Below, one piece after another: positions 1 through 7,001 of a stretch of 11,326 nucleotides of DNA. This DNA is from Actinomycetes bacterium. GTDB lineage: Bacteria > Actinomycetota > Actinomycetes > Actinomycetales > Dermatophilaceae. The translations under genes and the position numbers were made by a program. Below the pieces are notes generated by a model that did no database searches, was not told the origin of the DNA, and saw nothing but the letters and a program-made list of their open reading frames with translations. The DNA is taken from contig JAEXXY010000070.1 of NCBI GenBank assembly GCA_023451855.1, forward strand, positions 1 through 11,326, read 5' to 3'. How positions within the stretch are numbered: position 1 is the stretch's first letter; each line of letters begins with the position of its first letter.

Positions 1-462
1 CACCTGGTGCGGTACGTCCTGGCGCTCGGCGTCGCGGGGGCCATCGCCACCGGGCTCGGCTGGCAGCACCCCTACTGGGCCATGGTGGCAGCGGTGACCG
101 TGTTGTCGGGGCCCGACCTCGCCGCCCGGTTGACCCGCGGGCTGCACCGCGTCGTGGGCACGGCGGCGGGCGTCGTCGTGGCCGCACCGATCCTGCTGTG
201 GTCGCCGCAGGGCGCGTGGGCGGTGCTCGTCATCGGGGTCCTGCAGGTGCTGACCGAGCTCGTCGTCGGCCGCAACTACGCGGTCGCCCTGCTCTTCATC
301 ACGCCGCTCGCCCTCATGATGGGCCAGCTCGCCCACCCGGTCGCGGCCGGTCCGCTGCTGCGCGACCGGCTGTTCGAGACGGTCCTCGGCGCCGTCGTCG
401 GGGCGGTCGTCCTGCTCGCGGTCCCCGACCGGCTGCGTCGGGCACGGGCCGCGGGGGCCTGA
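1..462 (+). CDS. FUSC family membrane protein, C-terminal part (5' end outside window)
   Basis: The frame is open from the first base with no stop upstream, so the gene almost certainly starts before the window; the GTG at 7 is an internal valine rather than a supported start. About 153 residues remain. They are strongly hydrophobic, with segments near residues 4-20, 25-38, 48-67, 71-84, 90-108 and 122-138, and a short basic tail (DRLRRARAAGA). The patterns HPYWAMVAAVTV, the basic loop RLTRGLHRVVGTAAGV and GRNYAVALLFITPLAL are typical of the C-terminal membrane domain of the FUSC (fusaric acid resistance/aromatic acid exporter-like) superfamily. The family is linked to export of aromatic acids and other small molecules; the substrate here cannot be inferred. 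The gene ends 37 bp before the helicase, which appears to have its own promoter. Confidence 0.8.
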   Translation, partial: HLVRYVLALGVAGAIATGLGWQHPYWAMVAAVTVLSGPDLAARLTRGLHRVVGTAAGVVVAAPILLWSPQGAWAVLVIGVLQVLTELVVGRNYAVALLFITPLALMMGQLAHPVAAGPLLRDRLFETVLGAVVGAVVLLAVPDRLRRARAAGA

Positions 463-490
463 CGATTCGGCCGGCGCCCCGGGCCGGTGG

Positions 491-496
491 CATGCT
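491..496 (+). promoter_or_regulatory. Possible leaderless -10 box (CATGCT) of the helicase gene
   Basis: CATGCT matches xANNNT and lies 6 nt before the second of two tandem GTG codons (500 and 503). No convincing Shine-Dalgarno is visible. If the transcript is leaderless, translation would begin at the GTG at 503. The first hexamer base is C rather than T and no -35 element is recognisable, so this is a weak call supported mainly by similar spacing at five other genes in the window. Confidence 0.35.
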
Positions 497-499
497 CGC

Positions 500-3055
500 G
501 TGGTGACGACGAACCTCGAGAAGCGCATCCCCGCCGACGCGGACGCCGACGCGCTCTACGACGCGTTCGCCGAGTGGGCCGCCGAGCAGGGGCTGACCCT
601 CTACCCGCACCAGGAGGAGGCCTTCCTCGAGGTGCTCTCGGGCAGCAACGTCATCCTCGCGACGCCGACCGGGTCGGGCAAGTCGCTCGTCGCCGCGGCC
701 GCCCACTTCACCGCCCTCGCCGAGGACCGCGTCTCCTTCTACACCGCCCCGATCAAGGCGCTCGTGTCGGAGAAGTTCTTCGCGCTCTGCGACCAGTTCG
801 GCGCGGACAACATCGGCATGATCACCGGCGACGCCACGGTCAACGGCGACGCCCCGATCATCTGCTGCACCGCCGAGGTGCTGGCCAACCTCGCCCTGCG
901 CGAGGGCGCCTCGGCCGACATCGGCCTCGTCGTCATGGACGAGTTCCACTTCTACTCCGAGCCGGACCGCGGCTGGGCCTGGCAGGTACCGATCCTCGAG
1001 CTGCCGCAGGCCCAGTTCGTCCTCATGTCGGCCACCCTCGGCGACGTCACGATGTTCCGCGACGACCTGACCCGGCGCACCGGACGCGCCACGGCCGTCA
1101 TCGCCGGCACCGAGCGCCCCGTGCCGCTCGAGTTCTCCTACGCCACGACCCCGATCCACGAGACCATCGAGGAGCTGCTCGACCAGGACCGCGCCCCGGT
1201 CTACGTCGTGCACTTCACCCAGGCCGCCGCCCTCGAGCGCGCCCAGAGCCTCGTCGCGCTCAAGGTGACGACCCGTGAGGAGCGAGACGCCATCGCCGAG
1301 CGCATCGGCGGCTTCCGGTTCGGCACCGGCTTCGGCCGTACGCTCTCGCGGCTCGTGCGCCACGGCATCGGGGTGCACCACGCCGGGATGCTGCCGAAGT
1401 ACCGGCGGCTCGTCGAGCAGCTGGCCCAGGACGGCCTGCTCAAGGTCATCTGCGGCACCGACACCCTCGGGGTCGGCATCAACGTGCCGATCCGCACCGT
1501 GCTGCTCACCGGCCTGACGAAGTTCGACGGCACGAAGCAGCGCCTCCTCAAGGCGCGCGAGTTCCACCAGATCGTCGGACGCGCGGGGCGGGCCGGCTTC
1601 GACTCGCGGGGCTGGGTCGTGGCCCAGGCCCCCGAGCACGTCATCGAGAACCTGCGGGCCGTCGAGAAGGCCGGCGACGACCCGAAGAAGCAGCGGAAGA
1701 TCCAGCGCAAGAAGGCGCCCGACGGGTTCGTCGGCTGGTCGGAGGAGACGTTCGAGCGGCTCATCACGAGCGAGCCCGAGCCGCTGCAGCCGCGCCTGCG
1801 CGTGTCGCACTCGATGCTCGTCAACCTCCTTGCGCGCGAGGGCAACCCGGTCGCACACGCGGTCCGGCTGCTGTCCGACAACCATCACGAGACCAAGGAC
1901 CAGCGACGCCTGCAGAAGCACGCCCTCGTGCTCGCCCGCGAGCTGCTGAGCTCCGGGGTCGTCGAGCGGCTCCCCGAGGCCGAGGCGTCGGGGCGCCGGC
2001 ACGCCCTCACCATCGACCTCCAGCGCGACTTCGCGCTCAACCAGCCGCTCGCCCCCTTCGCACTCGCCGTCATGGAGACCCTCGACCGCGAGTCCGACAC
2101 CTACGCGCGCGACATCGTCAGCATCGTCGAGGCCATCCTCGAGGACCCGCGCCAGGTGCTGTGGGCCCAGGAGTACAAGGCCCGCGGCGAGGCCGTCGCC
2201 GCGATGAAGCTCGACGGCGTCGAGTACGAGGAGCGGATGGAGCGGCTCGACGAGGTCTCCTGGCCCAAGCCGCTCGCCGACCTGCTCGAGGTGACCCTCA
2301 CCGCCTACCGGCAGAGCCACCCGTGGATCACGGCCGACGCGCTGTCACCGAAGTCGGTGGTCCGCGAGATGTACGAGCGCGGCATGACGTTCGCCGAGTT
2401 CGTCTCGTACTACGGGCTTTCGCGGTCCGAGGGGCTGTTGCTGCGCTATCTGACCGACGCGTACCGGGCGCTGCGCCGCACGGTGCCGGAGCACTACCGC
2501 GACGACGAGCTCGACGACGTCGTCGAGTGGCTCGGCGAGCTCGTGCGCCAGACCGACTCGAGCCTGCTCGACGAGTGGGAGGACCTCGTCAACCCCTCCG
2601 ACGACTCGACGCCCGGTCGTGCGGGTGAGGTGGCACCCCCGGCCCGGCCGCTCACCGCCAACGAGCGCGCCTTCACCGTCATGCTGCGCAACGCGATGTT
2701 CCACCGCGTCGAGCTCGCCGCGCGCGACGCGTGGGAGCAGCTGGGTGAGCTCGAGGCCCGCGTCGCCGAGCTGACCGACCCGCCCCGCCAGGTCGTCATG
2801 GACGCCGACGCGTGGAACGAGGCGCTCGGCGCCTACTACGACGAGCACGACGCCATCGCCACCGACCAGCAGGCCCGCTCCCCCGCGCTGCTCCAGGTGG
2901 AGAAGGTGCCCGGCGAGTGGCGGCTGCGGCAGGTCGTCGTCGACCCGGACGGCGACCGCGACTGGGGCGTCACCGCCGTCGTCGACCTGGCAGCCAGCGA
3001 CGAGGCCGGCGCCGCCGTCCTCACGGTCACCGGGTTCGAGCGGCTCGGCGGCTGA
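500..3055 (+). CDS. DEAD/DEAH-box helicase with DUF3516 C-terminal domain
   Basis: An 851-residue superfamily 2 helicase, probably acting on RNA or structured nucleic acid in the cytoplasm. The N-terminal RecA-like domain shows a Q-motif-like YPHQEEAF (35-42), Walker A ATPTGSGKS (54-62), motif Ia TAPIKALVSEK (82-92), Walker B DEFH (147-150) and SAT (177-179). The second RecA domain has GVHHAGMLPKYR (291-302), GTDTLGVGINVP (319-330) and motif VI QIVGRAGRAG (357-366), all typical of Ski2/Mtr4/HelY-like enzymes. From about residue 390 to the end the charged, mainly helical region matches the DUF3516 extension of actinobacterial homologues, and the length is usual for that family. It is not HelY itself, which has a different C-terminus. 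The start is GTG at 500 or the adjacent GTG at 503; the upstream box favours 503. It converges on the SRPBCC gene with a 14-bp gap. Its substrate is unknown. Confidence 0.93.
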   Translation: MVTTNLEKRIPADADADALYDAFAEWAAEQGLTLYPHQEEAFLEVLSGSNVILATPTGSGKSLVAAAAHFTALAEDRVSFYTAPIKALVSEKFFALCDQFGADNIGMITGDATVNGDAPIICCTAEVLANLALREGASADIGLVVMDEFHFYSEPDRGWAWQVPILELPQAQFVLMSATLGDVTMFRDDLTRRTGRATAVIAGTERPVPLEFSYATTPIHETIEELLDQDRAPVYVVHFTQAAALERAQSLVALKVTTREERDAIAERIGGFRFGTGFGRTLSRLVRHGIGVHHAGMLPKYRRLVEQLAQDGLLKVICGTDTLGVGINVPIRTVLLTGLTKFDGTKQRLLKAREFHQIVGRAGRAGFDSRGWVVAQAPEHVIENLRAVEKAGDDPKKQRKIQRKKAPDGFVGWSEETFERLITSEPEPLQPRLRVSHSMLVNLLAREGNPVAHAVRLLSDNHHETKDQRRLQKHALVLARELLSSGVVERLPEAEASGRRHALTIDLQRDFALNQPLAPFALAVMETLDRESDTYARDIVSIVEAILEDPRQVLWAQEYKARGEAVAAMKLDGVEYEERMERLDEVSWPKPLADLLEVTLTAYRQSHPWITADALSPKSVVREMYERGMTFAEFVSYYGLSRSEGLLLRYLTDAYRALRRTVPEHYRDDELDDVVEWLGELVRQTDSSLLDEWEDLVNPSDDSTPGRAGEVAPPARPLTANERAFTVMLRNAMFHRVELAARDAWEQLGELEARVAELTDPPRQVVMDADAWNEALGAYYDEHDAIATDQQARSPALLQVEKVPGEWRLRQVVVDPDGDRDWGVTAVVDLAASDEAGAAVLTVTGFERLGG

Positions 3056-3069
3056 GCTGCGGCGGCGCG

Positions 3070-3522
3070 TCAGGCGTGCGGCGCCTCGGACTCGGCCAGG
3101 CGCTTCAGCTCGGTCATGGCACTCTCGGTCTGGCCCGGCAGCTGCCGGTTGATCACCGGCGTGAACGCCTTGCCGAACCCCTTGGTGCGGATCGTGATCG
3201 TGTGGGTCAGGCGCGTCTGGGTCGTGCTGGGGCCCGGCTGCACGTCGAAGTCGACGGTGACCTCCATCATCTTGTCGACGAAGTGGTTGGTCAGCTTGCG
3301 GTCCTGCTCGCGAGCGACGACCTCGCCGTCCATGACGCCGGTGCGCCCGCCGTCCTTGTAGTGGTAGCGCAGCTTCGTGCCGACGGCCGTCGGGCCGCCC
3401 GTGACGTTGTCGAGCTGCGTGCACCGCTTGAGCCATTCGGGCGCGCGGGTCACGTCGTCGAGGATCGCGAAGACCGTCGCGGGGGGCGCGTCGACGACCT
3501 CGGTGCGGGAGTGGTCGGGCAT
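3070..3522 (-). CDS. SRPBCC (START/polyketide cyclase-like) family protein
   Basis: A 150-residue single-domain protein with the SRPBCC helix-grip fold pattern. The N-terminal strand SRTEVVDAPPATVFAILDD is followed by a helix-breaking region with APEWLKRC, which is typical of the polyketide_cyc/polyketide_cyc2 families. Then come antiparallel strands (GTKLRYHYKDGG, GVMDGEVVAREQDRKL, MEVTVDFDVQP, TRLTHTITIRT) and a long C-terminal helix (PGQTESAMTELKRLAES) that caps the hydrophobic cavity. Such proteins bind or act on small hydrophobic ligands such as lipids or polyketides; the ligand cannot be told from sequence. There is no signal peptide, so it is probably cytoplasmic. It is transcribed divergently from the BAAT-C-type hydrolase across 71 bp. 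The chosen ATG fits the length of the family and has a -10-like box 6 nt upstream. Confidence 0.87.
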   Translation of the reverse strand: MPDHSRTEVVDAPPATVFAILDDVTRAPEWLKRCTQLDNVTGGPTAVGTKLRYHYKDGGRTGVMDGEVVAREQDRKLTNHFVDKMMEVTVDFDVQPGPSTTQTRLTHTITIRTKGFGKAFTPVINRQLPGQTESAMTELKRLAESEAPHA

Positions 3523-3528
3523 GCGCCC

Positions 3529-3534
3529 ATCGTG
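3529..3534 (-). promoter_or_regulatory. Possible leaderless -10 box (CACGAT) of the SRPBCC gene
   Basis: On the minus strand CACGAT (xANNNT) is followed by the six bases GGGCGC and then the ATG at 3522. No Shine-Dalgarno of the usual kind separates it from the start. The first base differs from TANNNT and no -35 is evident. It shares the short divergent region with the box of the neighbouring hydrolase. Confidence 0.3.
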
Positions 3535-3580
3535 GCACCGCCCGGCCGCGGCGCGGCGCGAATCACCGATGCGTCGTGCC

Positions 3581-3586
3581 TAGGGT
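3581..3586 (+). promoter_or_regulatory. Probable leaderless -10 box (TAGGGT) of the BAAT-C-type hydrolase
   Basis: TAGGGT fits the actinobacterial TANNNT -10 consensus and lies 7 nt before the ATG at 3594. The placement would put the transcription start at or next to the start codon. The overlapping AGGGTGG could instead act as a Shine-Dalgarno about 5 nt from the ATG, so the two readings compete. Confidence 0.5.
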
Positions 3587-3593
3587 GGTGCGC

Positions 3594-4553
3594 ATGACCG
3601 ACAGCGCCGCCGACCTGTCCACCGACCTCTCCGACGTCCCAGACCTCTACGACGTCCCCGGCTTCGACGCGGTGCTGCGCCGCCTCGACGCCGACGCGGT
3701 CCGCGTCGACGCCCTGCCCGACGCAGACGGCGTGCTCGCGCGGCCGCACGACGGCGGCAACGGCACCGGCGTGCTCGTCCTGTCCGGTTCGAGCGGTCGC
3801 GTCGAGTCGCCGAGAGCGCACCTGCTCGCGGCGGCCGGCGTGTCGGCGGCCTTGTCCTACCGGTGGTTCGGCGCCCCGGGCACTCCTGACACGATCTGGG
3901 AGTACCCGCTCGAGGCGTTCGCCCCGGCCCTCGAACGTCTCGCCGCCGACTGCGACCGCGTCGTGCTCCTCGGCACGTCGAAGAGCGCCGAGGCCTTCCT
4001 CCTGCTCGCGACCGACGACCCGCGCGTCGACGCCGTCGTCGCGGTCGGGCCGAGCCACGTCACGTGGGCCAACGTCGGCCCGGGCCCCGACGGCGAGCTG
4101 CGCCCGCAGCACGCGTCGTGGAGCCGCGGAGGCGAACCGGTGCCCTTCGTGCCCTACGACGACGACTTCGAGGTGGCGGGCGACCCGCCCGAGCTCGTCG
4201 GCATGTACCGCCAGAGTCTCGCCGCGGCACCGGAGGCCGTTGCGGCAGCCACGATTCCGGTCGAGAGGTTCTTCGGCGACGTCCTGCTCGTGGCTGGCGG
4301 CGACGACCGCCTGTGGCCGGCGCTCGACGCGGCCCGGGCCATCGAGGCACGCCGGTCGGACGCCGGCCTGCCGACCACCGTCGTCACCCACCCGGACGCC
4401 GGGCACCGCGTCGTGCTGCCGGGCGAGCCGCCCGCCACCGGCGGGATGCAGATGGCCCGGGGCGGCACCGATGAGGCCGACCGGGCTCTCGGCCTGCTCG
4501 CCTGGCCCGAGCTGCTGCGCGTGCTCGGCGTGCACGGGGGCCCTTGCTCCTGA
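3594..4553 (+). CDS. BAAT C-terminal (acyl-CoA thioester hydrolase)-like alpha/beta hydrolase
   Basis: A 319-residue alpha/beta hydrolase. The core begins near residue 59 (GVLVLSGSSGR) and carries the nucleophile elbow LLGTSKSAEA with candidate Ser129, acid AGGDDRLW (Asp237 or Asp238) and HPDAGHRV with candidate His271. The Ser-Lys after the elbow, the region SYRWFGAPGTP and the closing motifs resemble the C-terminal domain of acyl-CoA thioesterases/bile acid-CoA:amino acid N-acyltransferases. The N-terminal immunoglobulin-like substrate domain of full-length family members is missing; only about 58 acidic residues (rich in D, A, L and V) precede the core. The family GxSKGxE is here GTSKSAE. 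Likely roles are thioester or ester hydrolysis or acyl transfer in the cytoplasm; the substrate is unknown. ATG 3594 is preferred over the in-frame GTG at 3576, which would overlap the proposed promoter box. Confidence 0.85.
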   Translation: MTDSAADLSTDLSDVPDLYDVPGFDAVLRRLDADAVRVDALPDADGVLARPHDGGNGTGVLVLSGSSGRVESPRAHLLAAAGVSAALSYRWFGAPGTPDTIWEYPLEAFAPALERLAADCDRVVLLGTSKSAEAFLLLATDDPRVDAVVAVGPSHVTWANVGPGPDGELRPQHASWSRGGEPVPFVPYDDDFEVAGDPPELVGMYRQSLAAAPEAVAAATIPVERFFGDVLLVAGGDDRLWPALDAARAIEARRSDAGLPTTVVTHPDAGHRVVLPGEPPATGGMQMARGGTDEADRALGLLAWPELLRVLGVHGGPCS

Positions 4554-4573
4554 GCGACCACGGACGCGTCACG

Positions 4574-4618
4574 CCGGGTATGTTCCGGGAAAGTCTCGGG
4601 ATCCCCCTACCGACAGGA
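4574..4618 (+). promoter_or_regulatory. Possible promoter and Shine-Dalgarno for the DUF1206 gene
   Basis: The 72-bp gap after the hydrolase holds a -10-like TATGTT at 4579-4584 and an AGGA Shine-Dalgarno at 4615-4618, 7 nt before the ATG at 4626. This would give a leader of about 35 nt, unlike the leaderless layout of neighbouring genes. Just downstream is the odd palindrome TTCCGGGAA (4582-4590) and GGGATCCC. No -35 element is convincing, so the gene could also be read through from the hydrolase. Confidence 0.35.
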
Positions 4619-4625
4619 CCGCTCC

Positions 4626-5411
4626 ATGGATTCGACCGACGTCAAGACCGCCGCGGCGCGTGCCGGTGACCACCCGGCGCTCGAGAACGCCGCACGGGTC
4701 GGCTACGCCGTCAACGGCGTGCTCCACATCCTCATCGGCGTCATCGCGCTCAAGCTCGCCTGGCTCTCCAGCGGCGGGCGGGCCGACCAGTCCGGTGCGC
4801 TGGGGGCCCTTGCCGACAACCCCCTCGGCATCGTCGTGCTGTGGCTCGGCGTCGTCGGGTGGCTCGGGCTGGCCCTGTGGCAGCTGACCGAGGCGGTCAC
4901 GCGCGGTGAGGCGAGCGACCGGGCCAAGGCCGTCGCCAAGGCCGTCGTGTACCTCGTGCTGTCGGCGACCGCGTTCAAGTACGCCCAGGGCGGCGGCGGC
5001 CAGAGCAGCACGTCGCAGACGCGTGACTTCACGGCCTCGCTCATGACGAAGCCTGCCGGCCAGTGGCTCGTCGGCCTCGTCGGCCTCGTCATCATCGGCG
5101 TCGGCGTCTACCACGTGTACAAGGGCTGGAAGAGGAGGTTCCTCGCGGACCTGGAGTCGCACCCCGGGCCGTGGATCGTAAAGGCCGGCCGCTTCGGCTA
5201 CATCGCCAAGGGCGTCGCCCTCGCCATCGTCGGCGGGCTCTTCGTCCTCGCCGCCGTCCGCCACAAGCCGAGCGAGGCGCGCGGCCTCGACGGCGCGCTG
5301 CACAACCTCCTCGGCGCCCCCGGCGGCCCGTTCCTGCTGACACTCGTCGCACTCGGGCTCATCGCCTTCGGCATCTACTCCCTCGGCCGGGCCAAGCACG
5401 CTCGCGTCTGA
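4626..5411 (+). CDS. DUF1206 family six-helix membrane protein
   Basis: A 261-residue integral membrane protein built from three related units of about 70 residues, each with two membrane helices. Unit 1 covers about 20-92 (ARVGYAVNGVLHILIGVIAL, then NPLGIVVLWLGVVGWLGLAL). Unit 2 covers about 97-168 (KAVAKAVVYLVLSATAFKYA, then AGQWLVGLVGLVIIGVGVYH). Unit 3 covers about 183-255 (AGRFGYIAKGVALAIVGGLF, then PFLLTLVALGLIAFGIYSLG). The three-fold (G/A)-x-x-x-Y-x-x-(N/K)-G-x-x-x pattern is the hallmark of DUF1206, an actinobacterial and proteobacterial membrane family without an assigned function. The N-terminus is short and soluble, with no signal peptide. The ATG is supported by AGGA 7 nt upstream. 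The gene ends just before a strong hairpin shared with the convergent PAP2 gene. Family assignment is secure, the function unknown. Confidence 0.92.
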   Translation: MDSTDVKTAAARAGDHPALENAARVGYAVNGVLHILIGVIALKLAWLSSGGRADQSGALGALADNPLGIVVLWLGVVGWLGLALWQLTEAVTRGEASDRAKAVAKAVVYLVLSATAFKYAQGGGGQSSTSQTRDFTASLMTKPAGQWLVGLVGLVIIGVGVYHVYKGWKRRFLADLESHPGPWIVKAGRFGYIAKGVALAIVGGLFVLAAVRHKPSEARGLDGALHNLLGAPGGPFLLTLVALGLIAFGIYSLGRAKHARV

Positions 5412-5423
5412 TCCCTCACGCCC

Positions 5424-5457
5424 CCCGAGGCGTCGGCCCACCACCCGACGCCTCGGG
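5424..5457. terminator. Perfect 13-bp hairpin between convergent genes (probable bidirectional terminator)
   Basis: CCCGAGGCGTCGG at 5424-5436 is the exact reverse complement of 5445-5457, with the 8-nt loop cccaccac. It starts 12 bp after the DUF1206 stop and ends 9 bp before the stop of the convergent PAP2 gene, the expected place for a two-way terminator. There is no T-tract on either strand, as is usual for the GC-rich stem-only terminators of actinobacteria. Confidence 0.75.
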
Positions 5458-5466
5458 ACGGTGTGC

Positions 5467-6222
5467 TCAGTGGGCGGCGGCCGTCCGCCGGTCCGTGTTC
5501 TCCGAGCCCCTGAGGGCCTCGAAGGCGTTGGCCGGGCCCACGTCGCGGCGCAGCCAGAACCAGGCGAGCAGGAAGCAGACGAGACCGTTGGCCACGCCGA
5601 CGAGCACGTCCGTCAGGTGGTGCATGCCGCGGTAGAGGCGGGCGTAGGCGACGAGCACGGGCACGACCAGGCACACGGTGGTGACGAGGCGGCGCAGCCA
5701 CGGCGTCTCGATGCGCTGGGCCATCGCCGCGAAGGTCACGTAGAGCGCGGTGGACGCGCCGACGTGGCCGCTCGGGTAGCTCGACGTCGGCGGGGCCGGG
5801 TCGAGGTGCGGGACCTCGGGGCGGTCACGGCCGGTGAGGGTCGTGGCCGCGACGAAGACGCTGGCCTGGGTCGCGATCGCGATGGCGGGCACGACGGCGA
5901 AGAACCACTGCTTCGTGCGCCACCACACGATGAGCGCGACGAGGATGCAGACGCCGATGACGTACTCGGTGTTGCCGATGTGCGACCACACCATGGTGAT
6001 GGAGTCCCACGTCTTGGTGCGCGTGTCCTGGATCGCCCGGTTGACCGACGTCTCGGACTGGAACCCGCCGAGCGGGCCGCCGATGACCAGGCCGATGCCG
6101 TAGATGACGGCGAAGAGGACGACCGCCGGAGCGAGGACGCGCACGCCGAGGTCGCGCATCGCCTCCCCGAACGAGGGCTTCGAGCGGTCGAGCTCGTAAC
6201 GGTGCAGGGCTGAGGAGTTCAA
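5467..6222 (-). CDS. PAP2 superfamily phosphatase, second of the operon (TTG start)
   Basis: A 251-residue polytopic phosphatase, third gene of the kinase-PAP2-PAP2 operon. Membrane segments lie near 28-50, 86-101, 107-126, 155-167, 178-194 and 207-223. The active-site triplet is visible. Motif C1 ends GRDRP (131-135) but has Thr127 where the canonical K-x6-RP lysine would be. C2 is SYPSGHVG with His153. C3 is ARLYRGMHHLTD with Arg195, His201 and Asp205 (Ala instead of the usual Ser). These enzymes dephosphorylate lipid phosphates such as phosphatidic acid or polyprenyl diphosphate at the membrane; the substrate is not evident. The start is TTG at 6222, whose bases overlap the TGA of the preceding gene and which has GAAAGG 6 nt upstream. 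An alternative ATG lies at codon 22. The frame stays open much further upstream, but that part is the shadow of the preceding gene. Confidence 0.88.
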   Translation of the reverse strand: MNSSALHRYELDRSKPSFGEAMRDLGVRVLAPAVVLFAVIYGIGLVIGGPLGGFQSETSVNRAIQDTRTKTWDSITMVWSHIGNTEYVIGVCILVALIVWWRTKQWFFAVVPAIAIATQASVFVAATTLTGRDRPEVPHLDPAPPTSSYPSGHVGASTALYVTFAAMAQRIETPWLRRLVTTVCLVVPVLVAYARLYRGMHHLTDVLVGVANGLVCFLLAWFWLRRDVGPANAFEALRGSENTDRRTAAAH

Positions 6223-7001
6223 CGGTTGCCTTTCGACTCGGGACCCGTCCTGCCCTCCGGCGGGGACGGGTCGTCCGGCTTTTGGGGGTTCCACCCGAGA
6301 TAGCCGAGGTACGAGGCCCCGACGAGGCCCGCACCGAAGAGGAGCCCGCCGACGACGTCGGACGGGAAGTGGACGCCGAGGAGGACCCGGTCGGCCATCG
6401 TGACGAGCACGGCGAGCGCCGCGACGGTGACGACGACGACGCGCGTCCGCCTCGACACCACCGGCCAGACCAGCAGCACCACCGCGGTCGCGATGGCCGC
6501 GGCGTTGGCCGCGTGCCCGGACGGGAAGCTGTAGCCGGGCGCGTGCGACACCGGGTCGCTGACGACCGGGCGCGCGCGGCGCACGACCTCCTTGAGGACG
6601 AGCTGGAGGTTCCAGGCGACCATCATCGTCGCGAACGCCCAGATGGCGCGGCTGCGCAGGCCGTGCCGACGCCACACCCAGACGCACAGGGCGGTGGCCG
6701 CGATGTACGGCCACCTCGGCTGCATCGCCTCCTGCCACACGACGAGGAACGTCTTGAACGCCGGGTTCGCCCGGGTCACGTCGGTGGCGGCGCGGATGGC
6801 GGCCTCGTCGACCTGGATGACCGGCAGGAACTTCTCGCGCGCCACGAAGGCGAGCGCTGTGATCGGCACGGCGAAGGCGAGGCCGAAGCCGATCGCCTTG
6901 CGCAGCCGCCGCCACCGGCCCGGCCCGGACGTCGCGGCCTCCCGGGAGTCGCGCTGCTCGCGCGCGTCCCGGGGCCCGATGCCGGTGCGGGCGTCAGCCA
7001 C
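6219..7001 (-). CDS. PAP2 superfamily phosphatase, first of the operon
   Basis: A 260-residue membrane phosphatase. A basic, soluble N-terminus (about 35 residues, many R) precedes membrane segments near 37-53, 97-110, 119-134, 165-182, 187-203 and 216-233. All three motifs are intact: C1 KEVVRRARP (137-145), C2 SFPSGHAAN with His163, and C3 DRVLLGVHFPSD with Arg205, His211 and Asp215 (Asp replaces the usual Ser before Arg). The C-terminus is a Pro/Gly-rich charged tail of about 24 residues, probably cytoplasmic. Family members hydrolyse phosphatidic acid, phosphatidylglycerol phosphate or undecaprenyl diphosphate. The GTG start overlaps the end of the kinase gene by 8 bp and has GGTGGT 5 nt upstream; its own stop overlaps the next start. 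Coupling to a diacylglycerol-kinase-like gene supports a lipid phosphate substrate, by inference. Confidence 0.92.
   Translation of the reverse strand: MADARTGIGPRDAREQRDSREAATSGPGRWRRLRKAIGFGLAFAVPITALAFVAREKFLPVIQVDEAAIRAATDVTRANPAFKTFLVVWQEAMQPRWPYIAATALCVWVWRRHGLRSRAIWAFATMMVAWNLQLVLKEVVRRARPVVSDPVSHAPGYSFPSGHAANAAAIATAVVLLVWPVVSRRTRVVVVTVAALAVLVTMADRVLLGVHFPSDVVGGLLFGAGLVGASYLGYLGWNPQKPDDPSPPEGRTGPESKGNR
6229..6234 (-). promoter_or_regulatory. Shine-Dalgarno (GAAAGG) deciding the TTG start at 6222
   Basis: GAAAGG on the minus strand lies inside the last codons of the upstream PAP2 gene, 6 nt before the TTG that overlaps its stop codon. It supports a translationally coupled TTG start over the internal ATG 21 codons downstream. 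Confidence 0.5.

Noticed and set aside
471..487. Hairpin CCGGC/GCCGG between the FUSC and helicase genes
   Set aside because: It has only five pairs with a 7-nt loop in very GC-rich DNA, which is expected by chance; I do not call it a terminator.
314..2320. A 668-codon open frame on the minus strand opposite the helicase
   Set aside because: It is rich in Leu, Gly, Arg, Glu and Val without domain structure, lies antisense to a clearly conserved helicase, and is the usual stop-free shadow of high-GC coding sequence.
3576..3593. Alternative GTG start of the BAAT-C-type hydrolase at 3576
   Set aside because: The six extra codons run through the TAGGGT box. ATG 3594 has better upstream spacing for either a leaderless start or AGGGTGG as ribosome site.
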